Positions 43,033 to 51,065 of a stretch of DNA of 64,000 nucleotides are shown here, piece by piece. The notes under the pieces are model-generated. The model did no database searches and was not told the DNA's origin. It worked only from the letters and a program-made list of their open reading frames with translations. Source of the stretch: Stenomitos frigidus_A (lineage in GTDB: Bacteria; Cyanobacteriota; Cyanobacteriia; Leptolyngbyales; Leptolyngbyaceae). Location of the stretch: NCBI RefSeq assembly GCF_963877135.1, contig NZ_CAWNSW010000143.1:68188-132187 (forward strand), in the 5' to 3' direction. Made by a program: the position numbers and the translations under genes. The first letter of the stretch is position 1. Every line of letters begins with the position of its first letter.

Positions 43033-43259
43033 CTAAAGCAAAACCTTGTCGTCGATTGGCTGATGATGTAGCACCATCAGTTGGTTTGCCTTGAGCGTTT
43101 CCAGTGCATAGGCTCGACCTTGAGCATCACTAAACTCAACCTCAAAAGATTCTGGTTCATAGACCTCCACGATCGTCCCAACCTGCCCCGATCGAGTTTC
43201 AACTCAGGCAAAGCCTCAATCAGGGCAACGATATCCAGCAGCTTAATTGGTCGTTTCAT
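43033..43259 (-). pseudogene. DUF4926 protein with a one-base frameshift
   Basis: From ATG 43259 the frame reads MKRPIKLLDIVALIEALPELKLDRG, then leaves the family pattern. Moving one base at the CCCC run (43186-43189 on the plus strand) restores GQVGTIVEVYEPESFEVEFS and DAQGRAYALETLKANQLMVL to a stop at 43033. This is a full DUF4926 protein of about 75 aa. Either a recent pseudogene or a base missed in sequencing. DUF4926 genes often accompany toxin-like partners; none is adjacent here. Confidence 0.8.
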
Positions 43260-43314
43260 CGGTTTCTCCTGACTGATCAGGTAGGGCTGGGCACTCACGA
43301 ATGCCAGGGTGTGT

Positions 43315-43550
43315 TCAGGCAATGATAGACTTGGCGCGGGGTAATTTAGAAGCGGCTACTGCCCATATGAAGCAGCCGATGCCAACAATCCAGTAGGGGT
43401 TGTTGGCGTCAATCGACCCATCTCAGAGGTAATCAACAGAACGATGCCAAAGAGTAGTGTGCCAAAGACACACAATGCGCCAAAGGCAATCTCGGTATTG
43501 CCTCGAAACAGGCTTGTATCGCCCCTTGCGATCGCACGAGCCACGGTCAT
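43315..43550 (-). pseudogene. small two-helix membrane protein with a likely frameshift
   Basis: ATG 43550 has an excellent AGGAGCGAG site. It reads MTVARAIARGDTSLFRGNTE and a first membrane helix IAFGALCVFGTLLFGIVLLI. Shifting one base near the CCC run at 43417-43419 gives SIDANNPYWIVGIGCFIWAV, a second helix, and AASKLPRAKSIIA with a stop at 43315. The unshifted frame instead gives a 64-aa product ending in SAASYGQ. Family not recognised. The 5' part is antisense to the first codons of the GH19 frame. Confidence 0.45.
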
Positions 43551-44259
43551 CTCGCTCCTGGTACTGATTGGAGGATATGAACTGCGATCGCTCATCGCTC
43601 AGTGGACTCCATCTTTGTTAACGCCCAAAGCGTCTCCATTAACATCAAACGCTTTATCACCGCAATTTGGGTCAACGAATACTCCAGAGCCTCAAGCCGT
43701 CACCCTACCTGTAACCGTTGAGCAGTTAATGCAGATGGCTCCTGAAGCGAACCCGCAGCAATTGAGGCAACTGGTGCCCCATCTCAATCAAGCGATGGCA
43801 AAATTTGGCGTTAATACTCGTCTCCGACAAGCCCATTTGTTAGCGCAGATTGCGCATGAATCCGATCGCTTTACAGCGCTTGAAGCGTCTCGATCTGGGG
43901 CCGACTACGAAGGACGGAAAGATCTTGGCAATACCCAACGCGGCGATGGCGTGAAATACAAGCCCAGAGGGTTAATCCAGCTTGTGGGCAGAACCAATTA
44001 CGCTGCTGCTAGCAAAGCGTTAGGGGTTGATTTGATTCACCATCCCCAGAGGCTCGCTGATCCAGAATTAGCGGCTCTCAGTGCGGGTTGGTTTTGGTCT
44101 ACAAACCAACTTAATGGGGATGCGGATAAAGATGATGTGAGAACTGTTACTAAAATAGTGAATGGTGGCTACAACGGGCTAGACGATCGCATTCAGTTAC
44201 TTCAAGCCGCGAAAAAGGCGCTCGGCATGCAATCAAGCAAAGCTAAGAGCCAAAATTAA
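43444..44259 (+). CDS. glycoside hydrolase family 19-like lysozyme/chitinase
   Basis: 271 aa; the true start may lie later (TTG 43498), since the first 100 bases overlap a minus-strand gene. A membrane anchor or signal (TVISLLVLIGGYELRSLIA) is followed by a Pro/Ser linker and the catalytic domain from about residue 95: RLRQAHLLAQIAHESDRFTALEASRSGADYEGRKDLGNTQRGDGVKYKPRGLIQLVGRTNY. This is the GH19 fold with catalytic Glu in AHESDR. It cleaves chitin-like or peptidoglycan bonds; bacterial members are often endolysins or cell-wall remodelling enzymes. Confidence 0.85.
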   Translation: MPKSSVPKTHNAPKAISVLPRNRLVSPLAIARATVISLLVLIGGYELRSLIAQWTPSLLTPKASPLTSNALSPQFGSTNTPEPQAVTLPVTVEQLMQMAPEANPQQLRQLVPHLNQAMAKFGVNTRLRQAHLLAQIAHESDRFTALEASRSGADYEGRKDLGNTQRGDGVKYKPRGLIQLVGRTNYAAASKALGVDLIHHPQRLADPELAALSAGWFWSTNQLNGDADKDDVRTVTKIVNGGYNGLDDRIQLLQAAKKALGMQSSKAKSQN

Positions 44260-44409
44260 TATTTGTGCCTCAAGGTGAGCAACGATAGAGATCCTAGTTG
44301 AACCAGCCCATTGTTTGGGAACGCGATCGGGGTATACAGCACAAGAGCGATCGGGTAAGTAATAGCCTCAGGTGCTAGCCTGAAACTAATTAGAAGCTCA
44401 AAAACTGTT

Positions 44410-44643
44410 ATGGCTTTACAAACACACATTCATGCCATCATTTACCCAGGCGATCAGAGCGGCTACATTGCCGAGTGTCAGGAAGTGTCTGTTGTCACTC
44501 AGGGCCGCACCTTAGATGAAGTCAGTCATAACCTGCGAGAAGCCGTTGCCCTGTACTTAGAGGATGAAGACCCCAGCCAACTAGGACTGGTTGCTAAACC
44601 TTCATTAGTGGTGACCTTCGAGCTTCAACCTGAATATGCCTAA
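44410..44643 (+). CDS. hicB: HicB-family antitoxin
   Basis: 77 aa: the partial RNase H-like fold IHAIIYPGDQSGYIAECQEVSVVTQGRTLDEVSHNLREAVALYLED is diagnostic (sxYxAxCxElpxxxxGxTxxEAxxNlxEA). It neutralises HicA and probably autoregulates. It overlaps hicA by 8 nt and is encoded first, the reverse of the classical hicA-hicB order but common in cyanobacteria. Confidence 0.9.
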   Translation: MALQTHIHAIIYPGDQSGYIAECQEVSVVTQGRTLDEVSHNLREAVALYLEDEDPSQLGLVAKPSLVVTFELQPEYA

Positions 44644-44884
44644 GCTCAAGCGACTATCTGGTGCACAAGTCATTACGATTCTGGAAACCTTCGGGTTTCA
44701 AATTTATAGCCAGAAGGGAAGCCACGTCAAACTACGTCGCATTAGAGCAGCAGGGAATGAAACCCTGATTGTGCCCAATCATAAACAACTCGATACAGGC
44801 ACTTGTCGAGCCCTTTTAAAGCAAGTATCACAGTACATCCCTGAAGAGGAACTTGCTCCTTATTTTTACAACAACGGTGAATGA
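44636..44884 (+). CDS. hicA: HicA-family mRNA interferase toxin
   Basis: 82 aa: LSGAQVITILETFGFQIYSQKGSHVKLRR contains the catalytic His in KGSHVKL of the dsRBD-like HicA fold. NETLIVPNHKQLDTGTCRALLKQVS follows (LxxGTxxxILRQ type). It cleaves mRNA when free of HicB. It ends 59 nt before a TIR protein on the same strand, so the toxin pair and the TIR gene may share a transcript. Confidence 0.93.
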   Translation: MPKLKRLSGAQVITILETFGFQIYSQKGSHVKLRRIRAAGNETLIVPNHKQLDTGTCRALLKQVSQYIPEEELAPYFYNNGE

Positions 44885-44943
44885 ATCGTCGTGTAATAAC
44901 GCCATTAAGATAGGAGCAACCTGCGGCGCGCTTAATCGGAAGT

Positions 44944-45741
44944 ATGAAAGATTTTTTCATCAGCTATACGGGTAACGATCGCACCTGGGCAGAGTGGATT
45001 GCCTGGGTTTTAGAAGAGGCGCAGTACTCCGTCGTCATCCAGGCATGGGATTTTCGGGTCGGCGGCAACTTTGTACTGGATATGCATAAAGCGATCGAGG
45101 CAAACCGGACGATCGCGGTACTCTCCACTCTCTATCTCGAAAAGCCGTTTCCGCAATCAGAATGGGCAGCAGCATTTGCCCAAGATCCAACTAGCGCCAA
45201 CCGTAAACTGCTTCCCGTTCGCGTAGAAAACTGTCAGCCACCTGGTCTGCTAGGCCAGATTGTTTACGTCGATGTGTTCAACTGTGATGAAGTCGAAGCC
45301 CAACAGCGGCTTTTAGCAGCCGTGAAAGACGGTCGCATGAAGCCCGACCAACGTCCCAGCTTTCCTGGCAAACCAGTGCAGCGAGAAGTGCCAGAGCACG
45401 TACCGTTTCCCGGTCAATCCAATCCCGGTCAATCCAATCCCGGTCAATCCGTTCCTGCTCAAGCCCCTGCCCCTAAAGCAGCGATCGGAGCAAACACCCC
45501 GCAGCCAGTCCCTGTAGGGTTAACGGCCTCCCAAAAACGCCGCCTCCAGCAAAAACTGGATGCCCTACAGCCAGAGTTGGATTTAAGGGCCGAAAAGTTG
45601 CAGCAATTACGCAAAAGCTTAGCGATTATGGTTGACCCTGCAACGAAGTTTCAGCTAGAGAAACAGATTCAGGCTGAAGAAGCGCAGTTAGCTGTTTTAG
45701 AGAATGAATTAGACGCGATCGAGGCAGCCCTGGCGGGTTAA
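44944..45741 (+). CDS. TIR domain protein with C-terminal helical tail
   Basis: 265 aa. The TIR domain (1-135) has KDFFISYTGNDRTWAEWIAWVLEEAQY, QAWDFRVGGNF and QSEWAAAF with the putative NADase Glu73. A Pro/Gln linker follows, with a 15-bp tandem repeat (PGQSN units). A charged helical hairpin (about 197-264, SQKRRLQQKLDALQPELDLRAEKLQQLRKSL and EKQIQAEEAQLAVLENELDAIE) resembles effector-associated adaptor domains that recruit effectors to partner NTPases. By family TIR enzymes of this type deplete or convert NAD+. Its partner could be one of the STAND proteins in the window (inference). Confidence 0.9.
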   Translation: MKDFFISYTGNDRTWAEWIAWVLEEAQYSVVIQAWDFRVGGNFVLDMHKAIEANRTIAVLSTLYLEKPFPQSEWAAAFAQDPTSANRKLLPVRVENCQPPGLLGQIVYVDVFNCDEVEAQQRLLAAVKDGRMKPDQRPSFPGKPVQREVPEHVPFPGQSNPGQSNPGQSVPAQAPAPKAAIGANTPQPVPVGLTASQKRRLQQKLDALQPELDLRAEKLQQLRKSLAIMVDPATKFQLEKQIQAEEAQLAVLENELDAIEAALAG

Positions 45742-45755
45742 CGTCAGGGAGTCTT

Positions 45756-47660
45756 CTATTTTGGCTGTTTGGCTGGAGCCAAGACCCAGAGCGAATCTAC
45801 TCGCTGCGCGTCAGCCGTTGTGGAATTGGTTGTGCTGACGCTACGAATGGTACCAGCAAGGCGCTGGAATTCCTGTACAAACGGTTTTTCTGCACTCGGT
45901 ACAGACGGCAAAATCAGGTTATAAAAAAACGCAAGCGTCGCGCCCATGTTGACGTAGAGATAGCCTTCATTTGGTGTTGGAAAGCTAGCGATCGCCGTTT
46001 GGAAGGTGTAGTTGCGGTGGAGCGGGAGATACGGTTTGGGCGTCAGTGCTGCCAGGGGCTCTGCGCCAGTGGTGATCACCAGGGTATTGTTATCAACCCA
46101 GGTGCGGGCAAGGATGCTGAGCACTTTGCCCTTTTCTTTACCTTCCCAACTGATGATCGGTTGCCCTTTGAGCCGACGAGACGCGATCGTCATTTCACCT
46201 TTCGAGTCTTTTTTGGCAGCCTGGTCAAGCTTTTTCAAGACCGCTTCGGCAGCAGCGCGATCGCTGGTTTGCAACATCAACCCAACGCCCAAATTTAATT
46301 TGGGGTGAAAGTAGTTCAAAAGACCGCCAGTGGCCGGAAAGAAGAACAGCGCATATTCGCCGTCCATCAAGGAAAAAATATCTTTTTCTAGATCCAGTCC
46401 GGTTCCGATGCGCACGGCATTACGAAAGCTGGCGATCGCTAGCTGGCTGGTCACATCAGTTTGTGCGGCAATGGCACGCTGCCACTGTTGCTTGAAATTA
46501 CGGCTGTTGGCAGACAGATAGGTAGCAGCGGGCAACCGTGACAGAAGCTGGTTGGCATCAGGAACGACCCGTGTTGCGAGGTCAGGCTGAGGTGTTGTGT
46601 AGTAAAAATTGGCCTGACTGTGAATGCCGTCTGGCTCCAGCCACATGCGGCTATCAACCGTGTTGTAAAGCTTGGTCAGGGCAGTCAGGCGGCTTTCGTC
46701 AAAAAGGGATGGTAACCCAAACAGCGACAAGGTCGCTTCAGGTGTCGCTTTCGCGATCGTCAGCGCAAATTTCGCGATCGCGGCGACCTCACCATAGCTT
46801 ACCAGCAGCGATCGCTCTGTTTGCGGTTGCTGCCATGTGCGCTGGAAGAGTGGATTCTGCGCCAATGGTGGCCGTTCAGAGCGTGCATCAATGAGATCTT
46901 CTAGCGTATGTACCTGAGCTGCCACTGCGATTGCTCCAGGCAAGAGGGCGATCGCCAACCCCTTCGGCGCTGGTGGTTCTAAAGGCGTAGGATCAGATGG
47001 CTCAGACTCTGGTGGCGCGATCGGCGGTGGCACTATCAGCTCTGGCTTGGGCTTGACCGCTTTATTCTGCAACACTGTACTCTGCGGCAGAAAACTCAGC
47101 GTCTGTCGGGGCAAAGAGCGTGGGACTTGGCGTTGCGTTGTGGAGGCAGGCGCTGCTGGAGTAGACGGTTTTTCCTCAGTCGGTGCAGACCATTGCAGCA
47201 TGATCACGCCTTTATACTCGCGCTCAATTTGGGGTTCCCCGCGTGTCGCCTTGAGCTTAGTGAGAAAGCTATTAAAGCGATCGCGATCTTTGATCGGTGC
47301 CAGCAATACGCCGCTGGCGTCCAACGTTTGCAGCACTGAACCCGCGATCGACCCAGCTGTTGGCACCAGGGCCAGTGCGACTTCATCCCCCAGCCAGGGT
47401 TGAATATCCTGCGTAAAATCGATCGCGGCTGGCAAGAAAGGCACCGTCAAGGGTGGTCGAAGCGCGGCTGGCAAGGGGTTGAAGCGATCGACCTCTGCCC
47501 AGGCAGCGGGTGTCGCCTTGACCAGCACTAAGCCTGGAGTATTGTCTGGTAATACCGTTGTGACGGCTGGCGGCTGTAAAACCGATGCCGCACGAGCAAT
47601 CGCACAACCAGGCATCATGGCCACAGCCACTAAAAAGGATACGGAAACATAACGCAACAA
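45756..47660 (-). CDS. DUF3352 family secreted protein
   Basis: About 634 aa from TTG 47660, chosen because GGAGGAG lies 6 nt before it and it begins directly with a signal peptide (LRYVSVSFLVAVAMMPGCAIARA). A longer frame to 47780 lacks such a site. The body shows DUF3352 traits: VLPDNTPGLVLVKATPAAWAEVDRF, LGDEVALALVP, LEKDIFSLMDGEYALFFFPA and LDQAAKKDSKGEM. A Pro-rich linker (LIVPPPIAPPESEPSDPTPL) splits the N-terminal half. Exported, function unknown; widely present in cyanobacteria. Confidence 0.85.
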   Translation of the reverse strand: MLRYVSVSFLVAVAMMPGCAIARAASVLQPPAVTTVLPDNTPGLVLVKATPAAWAEVDRFNPLPAALRPPLTVPFLPAAIDFTQDIQPWLGDEVALALVPTAGSIAGSVLQTLDASGVLLAPIKDRDRFNSFLTKLKATRGEPQIEREYKGVIMLQWSAPTEEKPSTPAAPASTTQRQVPRSLPRQTLSFLPQSTVLQNKAVKPKPELIVPPPIAPPESEPSDPTPLEPPAPKGLAIALLPGAIAVAAQVHTLEDLIDARSERPPLAQNPLFQRTWQQPQTERSLLVSYGEVAAIAKFALTIAKATPEATLSLFGLPSLFDESRLTALTKLYNTVDSRMWLEPDGIHSQANFYYTTPQPDLATRVVPDANQLLSRLPAATYLSANSRNFKQQWQRAIAAQTDVTSQLAIASFRNAVRIGTGLDLEKDIFSLMDGEYALFFFPATGGLLNYFHPKLNLGVGLMLQTSDRAAAEAVLKKLDQAAKKDSKGEMTIASRRLKGQPIISWEGKEKGKVLSILARTWVDNNTLVITTGAEPLAALTPKPYLPLHRNYTFQTAIASFPTPNEGYLYVNMGATLAFFYNLILPSVPSAEKPFVQEFQRLAGTIRSVSTTNSTTADAQRVDSLWVLAPAKQPK

Positions 47661-47964
47661 CGCTTTCTCCTCCAACCACTCGTTCACTGTAAAAAAGACA
47701 GACACAGCCGCCCTGAGCATGGCCTGAGCCAGTGGACTTTGCGCCCAGGCTGATTGACGCAGCCCCATATATCTGTCCAACTGAACAGTAGGCGTTTAAG
47801 GCTCAACTGCTCAGGCAACCCTAGCCTATTTTGCTACTACTGCCAAGATTTACAGCAGGTGATTTCACGCTACGGATGCAGATAAGACCTGGATGGCAAA
47901 GCCTAGACGCAATTTCGTCTCTATAACAATCGGCGTTGTTGCCGTCAGCGTGTAGCTGCGATCG

Positions 47965-48717
47965 TTACCCACTGCACTCGATCACGGTGATCGGCGAATG
48001 CTCCAGAAAATCGTTCCAAAAGTCTCGACCAAATTGTTGGATCGCTTCCGGAGAGAGCATCGGTTGATGCCACTGAATTGACTTGAAACCAGCGTTTTGT
48101 AGAGCCGCCTCGTAGGTCGTTCGACTAAAGTAATAGTTGTTAAAACTAAACGGCTGACCCTCGATCGAAAAGGACAACAGAATCGGGGTGCCTTCTTCAA
48201 GAGAGGTTCCGGGTTCAAGCGGATGAGCCAAACTCTTCATACAGCCATAACGTTCACAGAGTGCATAGGTCTCAGGCGCTTGCTGCACATTGTCATTCAC
48301 AGTCACAAAGCGTCCACCAGGCTTTAAGTTGGCAAAAATGGTTTGGCAGGCTTTTCTCAGTAGTGCTTGTGTTGGCAGACAGTTCAGCAAGTAGGATGAC
48401 ACAACCAGATCAAAGTCACCAACGTTACCCAGCGCGGCTACATCCTCAACCATGTACGTCAGGCCTAATGGCGCTCTTGCCTCTTCCGTCCTGGCAGCCT
48501 CAATCATCTTGGGTGCCAGATCGACGCCGACTACATGTGCAGCCCCTCTTTGTTTGAATTGTCTCGTGTAAAAGCCACTACCGCAGCCCAGATCAAGCAC
48601 TGCTTTATTAGCAACATCGCCGATCACGCTCAAATATGTGTGCTGCTCCAGCAAGCGATAGGGTAGATGCTTGGACTTTTGGTACAGTTCAACGATCGAG
48701 CTATAGGAATCAATCAT
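47965..48717 (-). CDS. class I SAM-dependent methyltransferase
   Basis: About 250 aa from ATG 48717 with GAGAG upstream. Motif I is AVLDLGCGSGFYTRQFKQRG, motif II acidic end VVGVDLAPKMIEAAR, motif post II DLVVSSYLLNCLP, then LKPGGRFVTVNDN. The C-terminal part (FNNYYFSRTTYEAALQNAGFKSIQWHQPMLS) resembles small-molecule or toxoflavin/ubiE-like methyltransferases. Substrate unknown. Transcribed alone, near a hydrolase on the same strand (about 280 nt away). Confidence 0.88.
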   Translation of the reverse strand: MIDSYSSIVELYQKSKHLPYRLLEQHTYLSVIGDVANKAVLDLGCGSGFYTRQFKQRGAAHVVGVDLAPKMIEAARTEEARAPLGLTYMVEDVAALGNVGDFDLVVSSYLLNCLPTQALLRKACQTIFANLKPGGRFVTVNDNVQQAPETYALCERYGCMKSLAHPLEPGTSLEEGTPILLSFSIEGQPFSFNNYYFSRTTYEAALQNAGFKSIQWHQPMLSPEAIQQFGRDFWNDFLEHSPITVIECSG

Positions 48718-48997
48718 CTTGCTCTCACTACTCTTAGGTACGTGCACGACTGTACCGTCTCGGAGCCCAACTCAAGTAAAAAAGTGAGCGGCTTGCAACA
48801 GCAACACACTATTCACTTCCATTACCATTAGAGCTTGTGTCAGTGAGGAACACAGATTAAATAAGGTCGAATGTCTCGCGTAGAAGTATGGCCTTACCAT
48901 GCTTCTACAGGGTGCCAGATTTACAGATTATTGAATAGGCAGTGCCACTCCAGAGTTGCTGACGCGTAACTGCAGCGCGGTTGCCGTCTTACGCACG

Positions 48998-49774
48998 TCA
49001 ACCGTTAGCATATCGGCTCATGAAGGCTTCGCATGTGGTCACAAACTGGATCGGAACCTCTTGCATGGGATAGTGTCCCGCATTACTCATGACGTGTAAC
49101 TCAGCCTTCTTAAACCACTGGAGGATGGTGTCTTTGACCAAGGCAGTGGGCACCCCGGCATCATGTTCCCCTGTAATAGCCAGGAAGGGAACTTCGCAAC
49201 CATCGACTTCAGCCGCAAAGTCTTCGGTTGACCACATCTGAAAGTAGCCACGATACGCATCAGGGTGAGTGGTTCGCAGTGACTCACTCACCATATACTG
49301 CTCCCAAACGTTCGTGTGGCGATTGCCAGTTGTCAGCATACAAATGGTGCCACGATTTGCTGGCACTTCCCAGGCGGTGGCGAACAGCTTGTGGGCCTCT
49401 TCATCGAAGGGCACTGCGCTGGCGGGCACAGGGGTCACGCCAATCACAGACCTGAGAAGGGTACTGTAATGAGCACTCAAGTACTGGGCAACTTTGCCCA
49501 TCATGGAGTGTCCAATGTAGTGAAACGTTTCCCAACCCAGTGAGGTTGCCAGTGCTGCCACATCGCCTGCCGCTTCTGAGTTTGTGTAATTGCCCACTAG
49601 GCTTTGAGAAGCACCGTAACCGCGTGGATCGGCAAAACAATACGTGAACGTCGTGCGATCGAGCCAGGGATAAATCGGTTGAAACACTGTATGGTCGCCT
49701 AACCAACCGCCCATCACAATCACTTTCTCTGGCCCATTCCCGATGATTTCGTGTGCAAGAGTGGGCTGTGTCAT
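48998..49774 (-). CDS. alpha/beta hydrolase with GHSMMG elbow
   Basis: About 258 aa from ATG 49774, which has AAAGGAG at 11 nt. Features: VIVMGGWLGDHTVFQP (oxyanion region), FADPRGYGASQ, nucleophile elbow YIGHSMMGKVAQYL, LAITGEHDAGVP (acid) and NAGHYPMQEVP (catalytic His). The Met-Met after Ser in place of GxSxGG is unusual but fits a subfamily of lactone or ester hydrolases. Substrate unknown. Confidence 0.85.
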   Translation of the reverse strand: MTQPTLAHEIIGNGPEKVIVMGGWLGDHTVFQPIYPWLDRTTFTYCFADPRGYGASQSLVGNYTNSEAAGDVAALATSLGWETFHYIGHSMMGKVAQYLSAHYSTLLRSVIGVTPVPASAVPFDEEAHKLFATAWEVPANRGTICMLTTGNRHTNVWEQYMVSESLRTTHPDAYRGYFQMWSTEDFAAEVDGCEVPFLAITGEHDAGVPTALVKDTILQWFKKAELHVMSNAGHYPMQEVPIQFVTTCEAFMSRYANG

Positions 49775-49983
49775 GATGTCCAAGCTCCTTTAACGGTCAG
49801 GTAAAACTTTTATCGCTCACTTACTTTAAACTCAACAGCAGCAGGATAGACTGGGCAACTTGATCCTCAAGAGAAATCTTTAACGATCGTCGCTTCCATC
49901 ACGATCGAAAATTTACAGGCGTTTCACGATCGATAAAGTGGTATACGCTATAGCGAAACCTTGTGCTGGATGATGGGCATTCA

Positions 49984-50157
49984 TTACTTCAAGCCGATGG
50001 CAGGATTTGAACCCGCGACCGCTCGATATTGATCGGTTTTCAACGGACGTACCAACAACGGTTCCAAAATGCCATGTTGGGCGATCGATCGCACCAACTG
50101 CTCTAGCTTTGCGGGGTCAAAGTAATAACGGGGTTGTTCACGAGTTTTGATTGACAT
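49984..50157 (-). pseudogene. truncated ParB-like partition protein, 57 aa, joined to tRNA sequence
   Basis: ATG 50157 to TAA 49984. The product MSIKTREQPRYYFDPAKLEQ, continuing LVRSIAQHGILEPLLVRPLK and TDQYRAVAG, is the start of a ParB N-terminal domain (REQPR, LxxLxxSIxxxGxLxPLxV, YxxVAG). Where ParB would continue ERRYRAA, the frame instead runs through tRNA-Thr-like DNA (SNPAIGLK) and stops. So it is a fragment cut at the tRNA-like sequence. The rest of the gene was not found in the window. Confidence 0.7.
49991..50027 (-). other. partial tRNA-Thr-like 3' end (att-like direct repeat)
   Basis: 37 bases equal to the 3' half of the intact tRNA-Thr (57811-57847) except for three substitutions. 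The T-arm still pairs, because the changes are compensatory. Orientation is the same as the intact tRNA. The anticodon arm and the 5' half are missing. Typical of a site left by integration into a tRNA gene, or of a lost tRNA paralogue. Confidence 0.75.
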
Positions 50158-50271
50158 CAATCAAAAGGGCAGACTCGTCCTGCGGTGCATGGATGAACGA
50201 GGGATCGTCAGTGGCGATCGAGTGAATGTTTATGCGACTTCTCCTGAAGTTAGTGAAATTCGTTTAGTAGT

Positions 50272-50334
50272 AGACCTCCGAGGTTTTGAAAACCTCGGAG
50301 GTCTAGCACTCTCTTTTCAAAACCTCGGAGGTCT
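50272..50334. repeat. perfect REP-like palindrome plus a half copy upstream of the transposase
   Basis: AGACCTCCGAGGTTTT, G, then the exact reverse complement (50272-50304), followed at 50318-50334 by another right half CAAAACCTCGGAGGTCT. The same palindrome lies at 51004-51036 on the other side of the transposase gene. Confidence 0.95.
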
Positions 50335-50384
50335 TGGGAGTTTGTTGGGAATCTTAAAAGAGTCGTTGCAGCCAAGCTATCTTC

Positions 50385-50978
50385 ATGCCACGCCGCGCGC
50401 TCACGTTCCAACCCGATCGTTACTACCATCTCTACAATCGTGGGAACGATCGCCAACCCATCTTCTTTGAGCGGGAAAACTACCTCCACGTTTTGCGTCT
50501 GGTGCGACGACATCTGATCGAAGAAACCCTTGATGTGCTTGCCTATTGCTTGATGCCCAACCATTACCATTTGCTGGTGCGTTGCAGAAGCGGGGCGGTT
50601 TCTGACGCGATGCAACGGTTAGCGGTGGCCTATACGAAAGCGATGAATCGGCGCTACAACCGGGTGGGATCTTTGTTTCAGGGGCAATTTCAAGCCGTTG
50701 AAGTGGACAGCGACGAGTATCTGTACCACCTGACGCGCTATATCCATCTCAACCCGGTGAAGGCTGGACTGGTGACGCATCCGAAGGACTGGGAATTTTC
50801 CAGCTACCTGGAATATGCGGGACTGCGATCGGGCACCTTGCCCAGGCTCGACGTTTTGCAGCAGCAATTGGTGTCTGAGGCAGCATATCAGGCGTTTTTG
50901 GCGGTTGACGATCGCAATCTGCCTCCCACGACCAAGGCGCTTGCAACAACCCTCAAGACGCTCATGTTAGATGAGTAG
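50385..50978 (+). CDS. REP-associated tyrosine transposase (Y1_Tnp/RAYT)
   Basis: 197 aa. The IS200/IS605-like Y1 domain is clear: YYHLYNRGNDRQPIFFE, metal-binding MPNHYHLLV (His60 and His62), MQRLAVAYTKAMNRRYNRVGSLFQGQF and the catalytic Tyr region YLYHLTRYIHLNPVKAGLV (Tyr119 likely). RAYTs act on palindromic REP repeats. Here the gene lies between perfect 16-nt-arm palindromes (50272-50304 and 51004-51036), as in a self-contained REP unit. Intact length, likely active. Confidence 0.92.
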   Translation: MPRRALTFQPDRYYHLYNRGNDRQPIFFERENYLHVLRLVRRHLIEETLDVLAYCLMPNHYHLLVRCRSGAVSDAMQRLAVAYTKAMNRRYNRVGSLFQGQFQAVEVDSDEYLYHLTRYIHLNPVKAGLVTHPKDWEFSSYLEYAGLRSGTLPRLDVLQQQLVSEAAYQAFLAVDDRNLPPTTKALATTLKTLMLDE

Positions 50979-51003
50979 ATGGGTTTAGACTGACAGGGTT
51001 TAG

Positions 51004-51036
51004 ACCTCCGAGGTTTTGAAAACCTCGGAGGTCTGG
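51004..51036. repeat. perfect REP-like palindrome downstream of the transposase
   Basis: Identical 33-base palindrome to 50272-50304 (arms AGACCTCCGAGGTTTT). Also sits between convergent ends of the transposase and the NACHT-GUN4 gene, so may act as a terminator. Confidence 0.95.
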
Positions 51037-51065
51037 CAATGCCTAGGACTGTGGCGTGCTACAGT

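Noticed and set aside
50147..50470. Small plus-strand frame before the transposase
   Set aside because: Its end is read from REP palindromes and it is antisense to the ParB fragment.
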